A stretch of 64,000 nucleotides of DNA from Heterotrichella gracilis (taxonomy: Eukaryota > Sar > Xanthophyceae > Tribonematales > Xanthonemataceae): contig JAULBX010012763.1 in NCBI GenBank assembly GCA_032358255.1, positions 37,308 through 101,307 of the forward strand. The letters are read 5' to 3'. Under the pieces are notes generated by a model. That model saw nothing but the letters and a program-made list of their open reading frames with translations, did no database searches and was not told the DNA's origin. This document shows positions 36,215 through 49,300 of the stretch, piece by piece. Position 1 is the first letter of the stretch, and every line of letters starts with the position of its first letter. The position numbers and the translations under genes were made by a program.

Positions 36215-37393
36215 CCGGGATTGCGATGAGCATGATGGCCATGGTGAGGCTTGAGCGGAGGCCTATGGGGCGCCCGGTATGCATTGCAAGAAATTTTCTT
36301 GGAGAAAGGGTTTAGAGTTCACAGATGTAAATCTGAGGTATCACATGACTTAAGATTGGGAGTCTCAGAGACCCGGGTTTTGGACTGATTCATGAACGAA
36401 TGACCTTGTTCTCATATGGTGACCTTGGCAAGATGTTACATGATTGGCTGCAAAAGTTGTTGCTGAAGCCTTCCACACTGTGACACCATTTTTATTCACA
36501 AACGATTGATTATGCACACTAAAGTTACTACTGTAGCTATAGCTTAGCTTAGCCTAATTACCAGTGCGTTGTTTGCCCGTCATGCATGCTGCCCCACCCT
36601 GGGCAAGACCCCGTCATTACGCATGCGTTGCAACATCTCAATTGCAGCATCACCGGCAACACATGTGCGTTCAAGTTGCGGCATGTGCACTGCAAAGACC
36701 AAACCAATGGCTCAACGTGCTGGGCTGGCAGTGGAAAGAATAGTATGCACCACCTGATGCCCACCATCTTACGGTAACTCCAAAAAATGCACGCTGGTGA
36801 ATCAAACCGAAATCAAAACAGATGATCACGGTACAGCTATAACTGACTTCAATTTTCAAGTCAACAGCCCCCCACAGCATCTACGAACACCACACTGCAG
36901 CGTTAAAAAAAATGGTCCTGGATAAACCCTTGAATATGTTAACCCTCCTCGATGTGCCGATAATCATTTGTAAACCCTGAAGAAAGTGGCCCCTCTATGA
37001 TGATCCAGACAATGTTCCAAACGCACAGGTACGCTGCGGCAATCCTGCCCTCAACAACCTGCTGCGGCAAAGTGCCAACCTTGCCCATGCTATACGATTA
37101 TTGAGCCACTCCAGCTATAAAGCAATTGGAAGCGCGGAGTACTTCCACTGTTGTCAACAAAATCCCTCCCCTCTCAACTCCCTCTCTAACCCCTCCAACT
37201 GCCCCCCATTGTTCCCCATCCAAACCCCCCACATACACCAGGCACCCAGCGAGTGCACCGCCCCTCCGCCACCACACTGCAAGCGACCCTGCTGCATCCC
37301 TGTAAGAATGCCGCACCCCATCCCACCTGCCCCGCAATCAAGCACCCTCTGGCATGTCTCCATGCATGGATGCGTATGTGCGCGCCCCCCCCC
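36215..37393. other. Convergent 3' region of PHT4-like and VIP1 genes
   Basis: No gene recognised. TGTAA at 36326-36330 is well placed to end the transporter transcript. The 3' UTR of VIP1 should enter from the right. Confidence 0.5.
36326..36330 (+). terminator. TGTAA poly(A) signal for PHT4-like gene
   Basis: TGTAA lies 112 nt after the stop codon at 36214, a typical distance for chlorophyte transcripts. Confidence 0.55.
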
Positions 37394-40300
37394 TCACATG
37401 TTGATTGAGTAGGTTGATGCCTTAGCGGGCGTGGAGTAGGGGGTGAGGAAGCTGGAGAGTGTGTCCCAGGGGACGTCGTTGCCTGTCACGGGGACGGGGG
37501 AGATCAGTGGGGGCTGTGCAGGATTTACAAAATCTTTGAAAAACACGCGACTGGTGGGCCCTCATCTTCCGCACTGAAAACAGGGCCAAGGAAACCTTGA
37601 CTTCTGACCAGGGTGCACCATATCCGTGCATGCTACCTGGCTTCAAACCCTTCCTCACAATATACACATTTGCAAATGCACCATACGTGCACGCCCCTTG
37701 GTGAACACGCACACATGCCACCCATGATATGTACACATACATGCGCGCCCCCAGCCCACATTACAGCAGCGCCCCCCACCCTCCTTCCCCCCCCACCCAC
37801 CTGCATGCAGCGGGTGCCTGGGCGCGATGGGCAGCGTGTGGTCGTCATTGAACACCGTTGTCTCAAAGGGGTTGTAGGCGGCACCCGGGCTGAACATGAC
37901 CTCAACTCTGAAGCGCTCGAGGCTGTCGACCGGAACCCTGCGGATGTGTGGGGTTCAGGGTCAAGGGTTTAGGGTTTAGGGCTGACCTCCACGCGGAAGC
38001 GCTCGTGGGTTGTCAACGGGAACCCTGTGGGTTTGGGGGTTTGGGGTTGAGGATTAAGGGTTTTGGGCTGACTTCCTGTATGGGTCCAGTGCAGGCAGGT
38101 GCATGGACAACATGCGATTGCATGATGACATGATTACAAATCAGATCAGATCAGATCATGGGTAATGATGTGCACCAGGTGCTTAAAGCGTTCGGGGGTA
38201 AAATTATTCTCAAACAGCCTGAAATCAGGACGCGCGTGAATTTATCCCTCCCCCCCCAATCAACATCCGACGCCCTCCACCCCTCTGCCCCTGCCTCGCC
38301 GCTTGTCCTCGTACAGCTTGAACAGTCACCCTAAACCCTAAACCCCCACTCCCCCCCTCAATCCCCACCACTCACCGCTTGTCCTCGTAGAGCCTGAACA
38401 GGAAGTGCGTGAGGTAGTCCAGCTCGTGGGTGTCATCAAGCAGGCGCTGGTTCTCAGGGGAAACAAGCGGATTGGGGACCTGGTCGTCCACGTCTGCAGG
38501 GTGGAAAAGGGAGGTTTAGGGTTTATAGTTGGGCACCTGTTCATCCACCATTGCAGGGAATTAAGGGTTGAACGGTAGGGTTTAGGGTTGGGCAACTAAT
38601 CGTCCACATCTGCAATGACGCACACTCCCACTATACCCTAAAAAATTCATTGAGCACGTGGCAAATTCAACCCGAATACCATTCAGATAACACAAACCCC
38701 AAGACCTGCTCACCCAGGTGGCAGCATCTCAACATCAACCCTAAAGCCTAAAACCCTATACCTCTGCGCAATACCTCAACACCAAGCCTAAAACCCTAGC
38801 CCCTTGCGCTCACCCAGGTGGCAGTATCTCAGCACGTTGAGCAGCGCGTGCATGTGGGATTCCGAGGTGAAGTAGATGCGCGTGCGCACGTGGCGCAGGG
38901 GCGAGTTGATGTCCTGCGCGTAGGTGGGGCACAGCCGGTGGATGGTCTCCTCGCCATTGCCAGTGTCAAGGGAGAACTCTGCGGGGGGGAGAAGGGGAGG
39001 AGGGCTGAGTCTCTAAATTAATGCATTTTCTATTTTATATAAAGAATAAAAGCTTGTGTATGGTCTCCTGGCCCTTGTCCTCATCAAGAGAGAAGTTTGC
39101 ATGGGGACTAGGAGGGGGCGTGAGCTGTGCGTGGGTAACGGTGGGGTGGGCCAGGACTCTGCCTAGGATAATAAGGTGATAAATTATTAAATCACTGATA
39201 ATAGTCTGATTACATCATTACCCTTGGCTCTGCATGGTCATGGAGATGCAGTTTCTTGTTTTGTTTTGGGCGGGTGGATTGCTGTGCAGGCAAGCCCTTG
39301 CCCATCCCACCCCCCCACCCCCACACCCAGCCTCACCCGCCACCCCGCAGATCCTTGCACAGCCAGTGCTAAGTGGTGTGGGCGCGTGATTACGGCATGC
39401 ACGTATATGATCAGGCGTCAGGAACCACCCCACCAGCCCCCACTCAACCCACCACCCCTCACTCCACCACCCTACCCCTCACTCCACCCCCATCCCCCAC
39501 TCACCCGCCGCCTCGCTGCCTGTTGCTGGTTGGTCCATCGGCGCCAGCGGCTGCGGGTGCGCCCTCTCCCCTTCATCCCTATCCGTGAGGTTCATCAAGG
39601 CCAGGTCCATGTATGAGTCGTAGTGGTGGTCGCCGATCTCGGTGTAGTCGGAGTTGTTGTCAAGGCCTGCGGCAGGGTTTAGGGTTTACGGTTTTGGCAT
39701 AGAGGTTCATGAGTGCTAGGTCCATGTATGAGTCGTAGTGGTGGTCGCCGATCTCGGTGTAGTCGGAGTTGTTGTCAAGGCCTGCGGCAGGGTTTAGGGT
39801 TTACGGTTTTGGCATAGAGGTTCATGAGTGCTAGGTCCATGTATGAGTCGTAGTGGTGGTCGCCGATCTTGGTGTAGTCGGAGTTGTTGTCAAGGCCTGT
39901 GGTAGGGTTTAGGGTTTTGGTGTGAGAGCATGCAGCGTCGGAGTTAACCGTACTGGCGATTATGGGTTGCTCCTTCAAACAAACAAATTGTAATTGCTTT
40001 TGCCAAAATCATGTACTTTAACATTCCTCAAAGGATGCAGCGACTGGTGTTCACGGTCATGTGCGGGCCTACACAAAAGGCCTTGGCAACCAAGCACCTC
40101 ATCGCCCCCACCCCCACCCCCTCACCTGCTGTTGCCAGGCTCTCATCGCGCATGTTTGCCAGGTCAGCAAGCAGCTCCCCCAGCAAATGCACTGGACCAA
40201 CCCCCCTCACCATAACCAATACAATCCCCCATCGCATTCAACCTCCCGCCCCCTACCACCCACTTGCCGCCAATGGCCAGACCCATTCGCCCCCATCCCC

Positions 40301-43300
40301 CCCACCCACCTGCTGTTGCCAGGCTCTCATCGCGCATGTTTGCCAGGTCAGCCAGCAGCTTGCCCAGCAGGTGCGAGCACACCATTGAGCCTATGCGCAG
40401 CTTGGAGGGGGGGGAGATGCCGTACTCGTTGGGGATGGCAACGTCAGCAAGCTGCTTGGCGACCTGCGGGGTAGGGTTTAGGGTTAAGGGTTTGGGGTTT
40501 AGGGCTGTTTGTACTCGATGGGGATGGCCACGTTGGCTTGCTCCAGTTTGAGCTCAGGGTGGCACATGGGCGAACCCACCACCACCACCACCACCACCAC
40601 ACCATACCAACCACTCCATACAGCTTCTCAGCCCAGCCTCAGTAGCCTCAATCCCCACCCTCTACCCTCCACCACTCCATCCCCCACTTCCTCTCCACAC
40701 ACGTACACACACACCACCACCTCCCCACCCCACCCACCCCACCCACCCTGTACAGTTTCTCCAGGCTGAGCCCCAGGTGCCTGTTGTGGATGGCATCATA
40801 CTTGACGGCATCGTATATGTCCGGCACCTTGCTGATGTCAAACTGCTTGCGCTTGGTGTTGAAGAAGGCCTTGAGCAGCTTGCGCCACCTGGCAAAGGGG
40901 CACTCAAGGTTATTATTATTAATATTATTATTGGCAGCACAGCACGGGAGGGCACTCGATGTGTGTGTGTGTGTGTGTGTGTGTGATCCAGGTTAATCTT
41001 TTTATTTTTCATGGGAAAATGGATGTTTAAATTTAAAATTTTGTAGCCCTTCATACTTTGGGCTACGAGGAGGGTGTGGCACGCTCACCATCAGTTCCCA
41101 AACCCAGTCCCCTCCCAACACCTATGCCTCCACCCACCACCGCCACGCACCCCCCCCACCACCCACCACCCCCCACCTGTCGAACATGAGCAGCAGCCTC
41201 TCCCCCCCACACGGCTTCCCCTCCTCCTCCTGCCAGTCCTTGGGGTCCTGGGTCATCACTGAGTAGCCGCTAGTCACCCCGTTTACACCCCCCTCCTCCT
41301 CAAGGCACTTCATGCGCAGCTGCTCAACGAGGACCTGCGGGGTGGTGGGGTGGTGGGGGAGGTGAGCAATGTAAAGGGACAGTGTAAGCTTTTTGTGTGT
41401 GGGGTGTGGTGGTGTGGTGGGTGTATGTGTGTGTGGTGGGTGGAGGGTGTAATTGTGGGTGGAGGTCGGGTCATGACTGTGAAGCAACCCTGATCTTCTT
41501 CTAGGTGCTTCATGCGCAGCTGCTCAACAAGGACCTGGGGGGTGGTGGGGAGCTGTTTAAACAAAAGGGGCAGTGCATGCTTGTGCGTGAGGTGGTGGTG
41601 GTTAATAGTGGGTGGGCGGGTATTTGTGTGTGGAGGTTGGGTCATGCTTGGCACCCCCCTCCTCCTCTAGGCACTTCATGGACAGCTGCTCAACAAGGAC
41701 CTGAGGGATGGCGGTGGGGAGCTGCTCAGCAAAAGGGGCAGTGTATGCTTGTGCGTGTGGGGGTGGTGGTTAGTGGGTGGGTGGGTATTTGTGTGTGGAG
41801 GTTGGGTCATGCTTGGCATCCCCCTCCTCCTCTAGGCACTTCATGGACAGCTGCTCAACAAGGACCTGAGGGGTGGCGGTGGGGAGCTGCTCAGCAAAAA
41901 GGGGCAGTGTATGCTTGTGTGTGTGGGGGGTGGGGCTTTGTGCGCATGGATGTGTGTGTGTGGTGTTGGTGGGTGCGGGTACGTTTTGCCCGTGGATGTG
42001 AGTGTGCATGTAGGGGCGTGCGCGATTGTGTGGCCAATCGCATGCCAACATTCCTTGCCACACAGCCTATCCACATCCCCACCTTCATGAGATCCACCAG
42101 CTGCTGGAGCCACTACCACCATAAAACCCTACAAACCCTGAACCCTCAAAACCCTAAGCCCTAACACCCACCTTCATGAGCTCCACCAGCTGCTGCAGCA
42201 GCTGCAGGGGGTTGTCGGGCATGGGGTGGATGTGGGGACGCTCGTGGGTGCCTGGGCCAATCCCCCCACCACTTGCCGATGAGCGGTTGGATGCGAATGC
42301 AGAGTTGGAGGACGCCTCGGGGGAGAGGGGGGTGGGGGGGGTGGCCAGGGAGCTGCCCTGGCGGTGGAGGGAGCCCGTGGGGGAAGGGAGGCCTGGGGCG
42401 GGGGCAGGAGAGAGCCGACTTAGCTGGAAAACCTTCAAGTCTTCTTTTGTACAAAACCAAATGGGCGAGGTATGTAGATTGTCATTTGCAAAATTATTGC
42501 ACTATCTAGATCCGTTCTGGACTGGAATGGAGTGCAAATTAATACTGCGCTTGTTTTCGTTTTCAGCGTAAGACCGAGGGTCCCTGGGATTGAAGGTGCG
42601 GTTGACTTAAATGTGATAACTCAACTGGATGATTTTAAATAGGTTGAGAGGACCTCGCCCCTCCCCTCCCCAACCACCATGCACCGCCCCCCCCACCCGC
42701 ACCCACCTTCCTCCGCATTCCTCCCGGCCTCCATTTTGGGCGAGGGCGGCGGCGACAGCAGCGGGATGATGGCGGCCACAGTGGGCGCGGCAGCCATCGA
42801 CTTGTCCTGCTGCGGGTCGTAGGTCATCTGCGCATACAGCTCCCCTTTGGCCTGCCGGATGTCCTCGCTGGCGCCCTTGCCAAACGCGTCAAGCATGCCG
42901 GCGTCCTTCTTCACCAGACTGCAGAGGACGATTTGTTTCGGGTTAAGGGAGGAGCGCCTCAAGATTAAGGTGTTTTGAGTGATCATTTTGGCAAATTGAA
43001 GTGGGTTATTTTTCCATTTTTTTGGGCCTGCCGAATGTCTTGCCAAATGCGTCACGTATGCCTTCTTCACCAGACTGAGGGGTGAAGGGGTTTTTGTCAA
43101 TGTTTGAGGAGGAGTGTGTTGAGATTTGGAGTCAGGATGCAGGTCTATGTTATGGTTGAGGAGTCCACCATGCGAATGATTTTTTTCCACAACGCCATTC
43201 TATCTCAATAATAAGTGCAGTCGAAGCCCAGCATGCCTACTTCTTTGCAAGTCCAAACAGAATGGGCAACAGCTTCCTCCCCCACCGTTCCCCCCTCTCG

Positions 43301-46300
43301 ATCCAGCATCCGCACAACCCACCGCACCTGACCAGTATGGGCGTCAGCCCCGACCCCTCCAGATCCAGCAGGCCCTGCGTGAACGCCGCAGCGCTGGTCT
43401 GCACCCGCCCCTCGTCGCTGGAGTAGATCTTGAGGTCATGGCGGTAGGTGGAGTGCAGGCGGAGCAACCCCCCACCCGCAGGCCCGTAGCGCGGGTACAT
43501 CACCATGCGGAAGATCTGCCCGAGGTGGGTGGCCTGCGCAGAAGGGGTGCGGGGTCCGGCGTGTGCAAGGGGGTTGGCGGTGAATGGGTAAAAAGGGTGT
43601 ATAGAAGACCATGTTTCAAAGGTAAATATTGCAAGGTCATGGCGGTAGGTGGAGTGCAGGCGGAGCAGCCCCCCTCCCGCTGGCCGTAGCACGGGTACAT
43701 GACCACGCGGAAGATCGTGGCCTGCGTGTGAGGGGTGTGGTTATTGGGTTAAAAAGAATTACATAACTTTTGTTAATGTTAAGACTTTCCAAATTTTCAC
43801 ATCTTCAATTGCAGTGAAAAATAAATTCTAACATTCGATTATGGCGGGCTTTAGCAGGCGTGCGAGGGTAGGCATGTGCATCAGCAGGCAAAGAAGGAGG
43901 GAAGGAAGCTGCCTTCGTAGAAGGCAGTGGAACGCGCGAGCCTTGTTGTACCCCGTGCATTATGCAGCACTGTGCAAATTGCTAGTGCGGGTACATCACT
44001 ACCCACCTGCTGCTTGCGTGAGCACCCCCTGTGCTTCACAATGAGCAGCGCCTCATCCTAGGGCCCCACGCCCCCCCTGTGACCACCACTCCCACCACCC
44101 TCTGCCCATCCCACCCACCCCACCCACCCACCTGCTGCTCGCCCGCATGCGTGAGCACCCCCCCGATCCACAATCGTGACCCCTCAACCACCACCTCCCA
44201 CCCACCCACCCATCCCCACCCACCCACCTGCTGCCTGCCCGCATGCGTGAGCACCCCCCCGTGCTTCACAATGAGCAGCGCCTCAACCACCTTGGGGGCC
44301 TCATCAGAGCCCTCGGGTGGCGTTGACCACCTGAGTGGCTTGATCTGCACCTTGCGGTTAATGCCGGCAAAGGCACCGCCCTGCTCAAGCACAGTCTGCG
44401 GGAGGGGGGAGGGTGTGGAGGTGATTGGTGGTGGTGGGTGTATACGGTGAGTGGTTGTCTGTGAGTAGCGTGTGTGTGGGTATGATGGTGGGCGAGGGGC
44501 GAGGTGGACGCGCCAGTGCTTCAGTGATACATTGTGAGGCATAATAGTCAGACGCAGTGACCCGACCCCCCGCCTCTCCTGGCAACTCTACAGGCAACCC
44601 TCAACCCTTCTCCCCACCACCTCACCCACCTGATTCCATCACCCACACCCCTCATACCCCCCCTTTCCTCACCTTGACAATCCTCAGCTTCTCCCTGATT
44701 TCATCATAGTCAGATGCAGTGACCCGCCCCCCCACCTCCTCGGGCCGCTCCATGCCCCTGAGCAGGTCCCGCGTGATGTCCAGCAGCTCCTGCAGCTCCT
44801 GGGGGGACTTGAGCTTGGCCTGCTTGCCCTTGGCGTCCTTGTGCTTCTCAAAAAGGTTGATGAACGCGCCCTGTGAGGTGGTTAGGGTTTGAAATGAGGT
44901 TTGTGCAAGGCCTGCATGCCCTAGGCGTCCTTGTGCTTCTCAAACAGGGTGATGAACGCGCCCTGGGGAGGGTTAGGGGTAGGAATTAGGGTCTAGGGTC
45001 TGGTGTTTGGGGTTGAGCTTGGCTTGTTTACCCCTTGGCGTTCGTGTGCTTCTTACACAGGGTGATGAACGCATCCCGGGTTGGGGTTAAAAGTTAGGGG
45101 TTAGGGTCTAGGGTCTGGTGTCTGGGGTTGAGCTCAGCTGCCTGCCCTTGCATCCTCGTGGGCTTACAGTGCGGTCCCCCGTGCCGCACTGGCCTGAACC
45201 CTAGCCCTGAACCCTAACTGCGCCCCCACCTGCGTGACCTTCATCTTCACCTTCTGCTCATGTGTGCTGTTACCAACCTTCAACACCCTAAATTGAGCCC
45301 TAAAAACCCTACTTGCGTCCCCACCTCAACCCTAGCCCTGAACCCTAATTGCGCCCCCACCTGCGTGACCTTCATCTTCATCTTCTGCTTGGGGGTGCGG
45401 TCCCCGTGGCGCACCACCGCCAGCACGCACCGCAGCTCCTCCCAGTTGGACCTGCAAGGGGTGGGGGCACACAGAGGGTCAGCAGGAACCGCTGGCTTGG
45501 AAAGCATTTTTGGGCCAGGGGGCTGGTGCATTCCAGCACCACATAAGCTGGCTCTGTAGTGGGGGATGACAAGATTGCTGGCCAATGCACGCCAACCCAG
45601 AAATCCTCTGTTCGAAGGTGGCAGACAACGAAATGCACTGCAAAATTGCAAACACCCCTTGCTCACCCCCATGGCTCAACCCCCCAGCCCCCACCACCTC
45701 CCCACCCGCCTCAATCGAGCCAGGTCTACACCCTCCTCCACCGTCAACCCACCAGCAACATTTAAACGAGGCCCCAAGCCTCCGCGCCTGCCTCCCCTCC
45801 CCGCCCCTACTCCCCCCCACCTCCGCCCCACACCCATACGCACCGTTCGTCGCCCAGGTCATCTGAGCTCATTGTGGGTGCGATCATGCGCACATCCTCG
45901 ATCGAGTTTGACAGCATGCGCTTGGAGGATGACCCGCCCATGTCGAAGGATGAGTCCCGGTGGACGCCCTCGGGGGTGCTGCCCAGCTGGCCCTGGCAGC
46001 GGGGGTTGCCAATTGCAATTGCGATCACAAGTGCAGATTTCTTTTATAGTTTTTATTATGCATTTACAGTTGCAATTTAAGTTAACATGAATGCAGATAA
46101 ACCTTGTCCTCTGGGGTGTCTGCCTAGCATGGCTTGCGTGTGAGAGGCTCAGCTACAACGCAGGATGGTGCCAGCATGTGACGTCTTGAACACCACAACA
46201 CGCACATGCCAATGCTTACACCACAAGGGGCCAAAGGCAACTTGCAAACCTATTCATTCAAACTACCAAACACCAATGAAACCCAGCTATTGCAGAATGG

Positions 46301-49300
46301 GAGCAGCTGCCTACCTGTGAGGGCCGTGGCGCGTGCAGCAGCCTGTGTGGTGCCAGCGCAGACAGGATGATGTTGCGAAGGATGCCGGCTGCATCGTCGT
46401 AGTACTGCAAACGGGGGGGGGGTCGGAGGGGGGGGGGGGGCGTGCAGGCGGCGAATTGCACACGGCACCTGCTTAGGGTTCCCCAGAGGGTTCAAGGGAA
46501 GAAAATACAGAGGCTGACGTGGCGAGCAACAAAAATGCAAAAAAAAACAATGAACATTGCCACTCATCTGCATGCGGCATGCTGATGGCAGTGCACTTGC
46601 AATACGATCAACCATGACCATGCATTGCTCCCCTAGGACCACCCACATGCCCCAGCTGCATTTAATCCTACACCCTGCACCCCCACCTTGTACGAATACT
46701 TGACAAAGCTCCACCCATCGACGTCACACACACGTGGACTTGCCGTGCCGAGCGCAGCCGGCAGATATGCAAGCCCTAAACCCAAACCATGCCACCCTGC
46801 ACCCCCACCTTGTGCGAGTTTTTGACAAAGCTCCAGCCGTTGACGTCGCACACGTAGGACTTGCCGTGGTCGGAGCGCAGCAGGTCAAAGCCGCACACCT
46901 TCTGGCCAAAGGCAAGGCACACCATGCGCGCAATCTCCTTCTCCTGCAACGCGATAAGAAAGGACATTATTCACATATAGATTGAAAAAAATACCTTACA
47001 GGACACGGATGCCAAAGGCACACCCTGCTCGCAACCTCCTCCTGCGATGTCATAGAGACAGCAAATGACATTTGATTGTTTCCGTTTAGATTGCTTAAAT
47101 GTTTACATTTTGAACTCCATTCAATTCATTGTTTTCTTGCTTGCAGAACTCATTACTTCAACAACAAAATGGCTTTGCGGCGCACCGATGGCGTGAGCAG
47201 CACCGGGAATCGCACTTCCTTGCCGTCGGCAGTGCGGTTGACCTTGCCATCCACCACGGGGGACTTGCGCGCCTCTGCGTGTGCATAGCGTGGCCCCACC
47301 GTGTACACCTTGACGTCGGTGCCGCCAGTGGTCAGGAACTCCTCGTAGATGAAGGAGCCGTTGCGTCTGGAAGATTAATGGATAATTAGAATGCCCTATA
47401 AATTTCGATTTTGTAATTAGTGATGCTTGAGTACTGAGGGTACGGGCCCCACCTGACGTTTCCTGGGTGTGCTGAGTCATAGTCCCCTGATTTGTCCTTG
47501 ATCTTCCTGAACAGCTTCTTCACCCCCCCGCCCATGGAGTGCGGGTAGTATATGTACACGTTGTGGTCCTCGCCATCAGAGGGCTTCTCAACAAAGGGCT
47601 TCAGGATCTTCACACCTGGGAGGATGATACCAAAATGTGAAGATTACAATATGCGGGATTGCGCAGCCTGCAAATCTGCCTGACGAGATGGGTCCAGTTG
47701 GGTCAATTTTCATTCCTCGTATTGGTAATTTGGACATGCATTTAGAAAAATTGTAAGGTCCTCGCCATCCGAGGGCTTCTCCACAAAGGGGTCGAGGATC
47801 TTCACACCTGGGGGGAAAGGACGGAAGACAATCTATACATGATGTGGGGATGCGCAGCCTGCAGGCATGCCTGACGAGATGGGCCACATTTTATTCCGTG
47901 GTACTGTTTTGTAAACATGTATTTTACACATGAATTTTGGGAATGGTGTGGTCCTCGCCATCTGAGCGCTTGTCAACAGAGGGTTTCAGAATCTTCAAAC
48001 CTGGGAGCATAACAGCAAAAGGTCACGATATAGGGCAATGACCACCAGCCACCAGGATGCAAACTGCCCCACGCGACCCATGGCTCTGCCTTGCACGTTG
48101 TCGCAGGCATACACATGGGGATGCACATGGGATGCACATGGGCATGCAGGGAAATGCCTGATGTTGTAGTCACAGTTAGTTTTTCTGAGCCGCGACGGGT
48201 ACATCAATATTCTATTTCTATACCTATAGTCACACTCAGTTACTATACATCAGTATTCTATTTCTATTTCTATTTCTATAATCACACTTAGTTACTATAC
48301 ATGCATTCCGGCAGCTAGCTGTTGACGTGCACGTGGGTACAGTCAGCTCATGCTGAGACCAATGAAAGGGAGAAAAAAGGGTCTTACGTGATCATTTATT
48401 ACAAAGTGAGCACAATTACCGTTCAGCGCCACATAGTCTTCTGTTTCCTCAAACCCCTCTGGGTCCTTGCCGCCATCCCGGTCCACGATGATGTGGTGCG
48501 GCAGCGGGATGCGGCTCTCCTGTATGTTACAATGATGACTTGAATAATGGAGTACCATGCTCGAGTGTAACCCAGCAAAAATCACATATAATCCGCAATG
48601 CCAGGAAGTGGAGCGCCCTCAATGTAAATGCGATGCGGGGCACCTCAATGCGATGCGGGGCACAGGCTGGTCCGGTACACGCTCCTAAACCCTAAACCCT
48701 AATCAGGCTCACCTGCAGGGTGCGGTACGCACTCCTAAACCCTAGGCCCAAACCCTAATCAGCCTCACCTGCAGGGTGCGGTACACGCTCCTAAACCCTA
48801 CACCCTAAGCCCTACACCCTAACCCTACTCAGCCTCACCGTGAGGGTCCTGTACACGCTCCGCCTGTCCAGAAGCACGTCTTGCAGCAGCAAGTCGTTGA
48901 TCAGGTAGGGTTTGCGCAGGACGGTGTACTGCTGCGCCTGCAAACAAGACAATGCCAAGGTTCAGGCGCCGCCAGGAAGCCCTAAACCCTGCCAAAACCT
49001 AGGCCCATTCAGTGGCACCTCCTCCAATATCTGTGGGCGCATGGCCATGCCCGATAGAGTGCCTGATGCTAAGGACCATCTTTCAATGGGTGGCGTTCCT
49101 AGTGCAATGCCAAGAGGCGTACAGAAAAAGTAGGAGTGAATTCAGCTATTTGCCATTCAGACGCCAACACCCATCTAGTGCAGTGTGTCTAGTGTGGCCA
49201 GAGGGCATGCCAAACCCTGCATACCTTCTTCAGCGGGTATCCCTCAGAGTGCCATGCCAGCAGGCATTCGCACAGCGGCCACTCCTCTATCGGCTTGTCA

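Noticed and set aside
41736-42012. GT-rich stretch in VIP1 intron as a CRISPR or gene array
   Set aside because: The repeats are copies of an exon edge with GT-rich spacers, not equal-length repeats and unique spacers.
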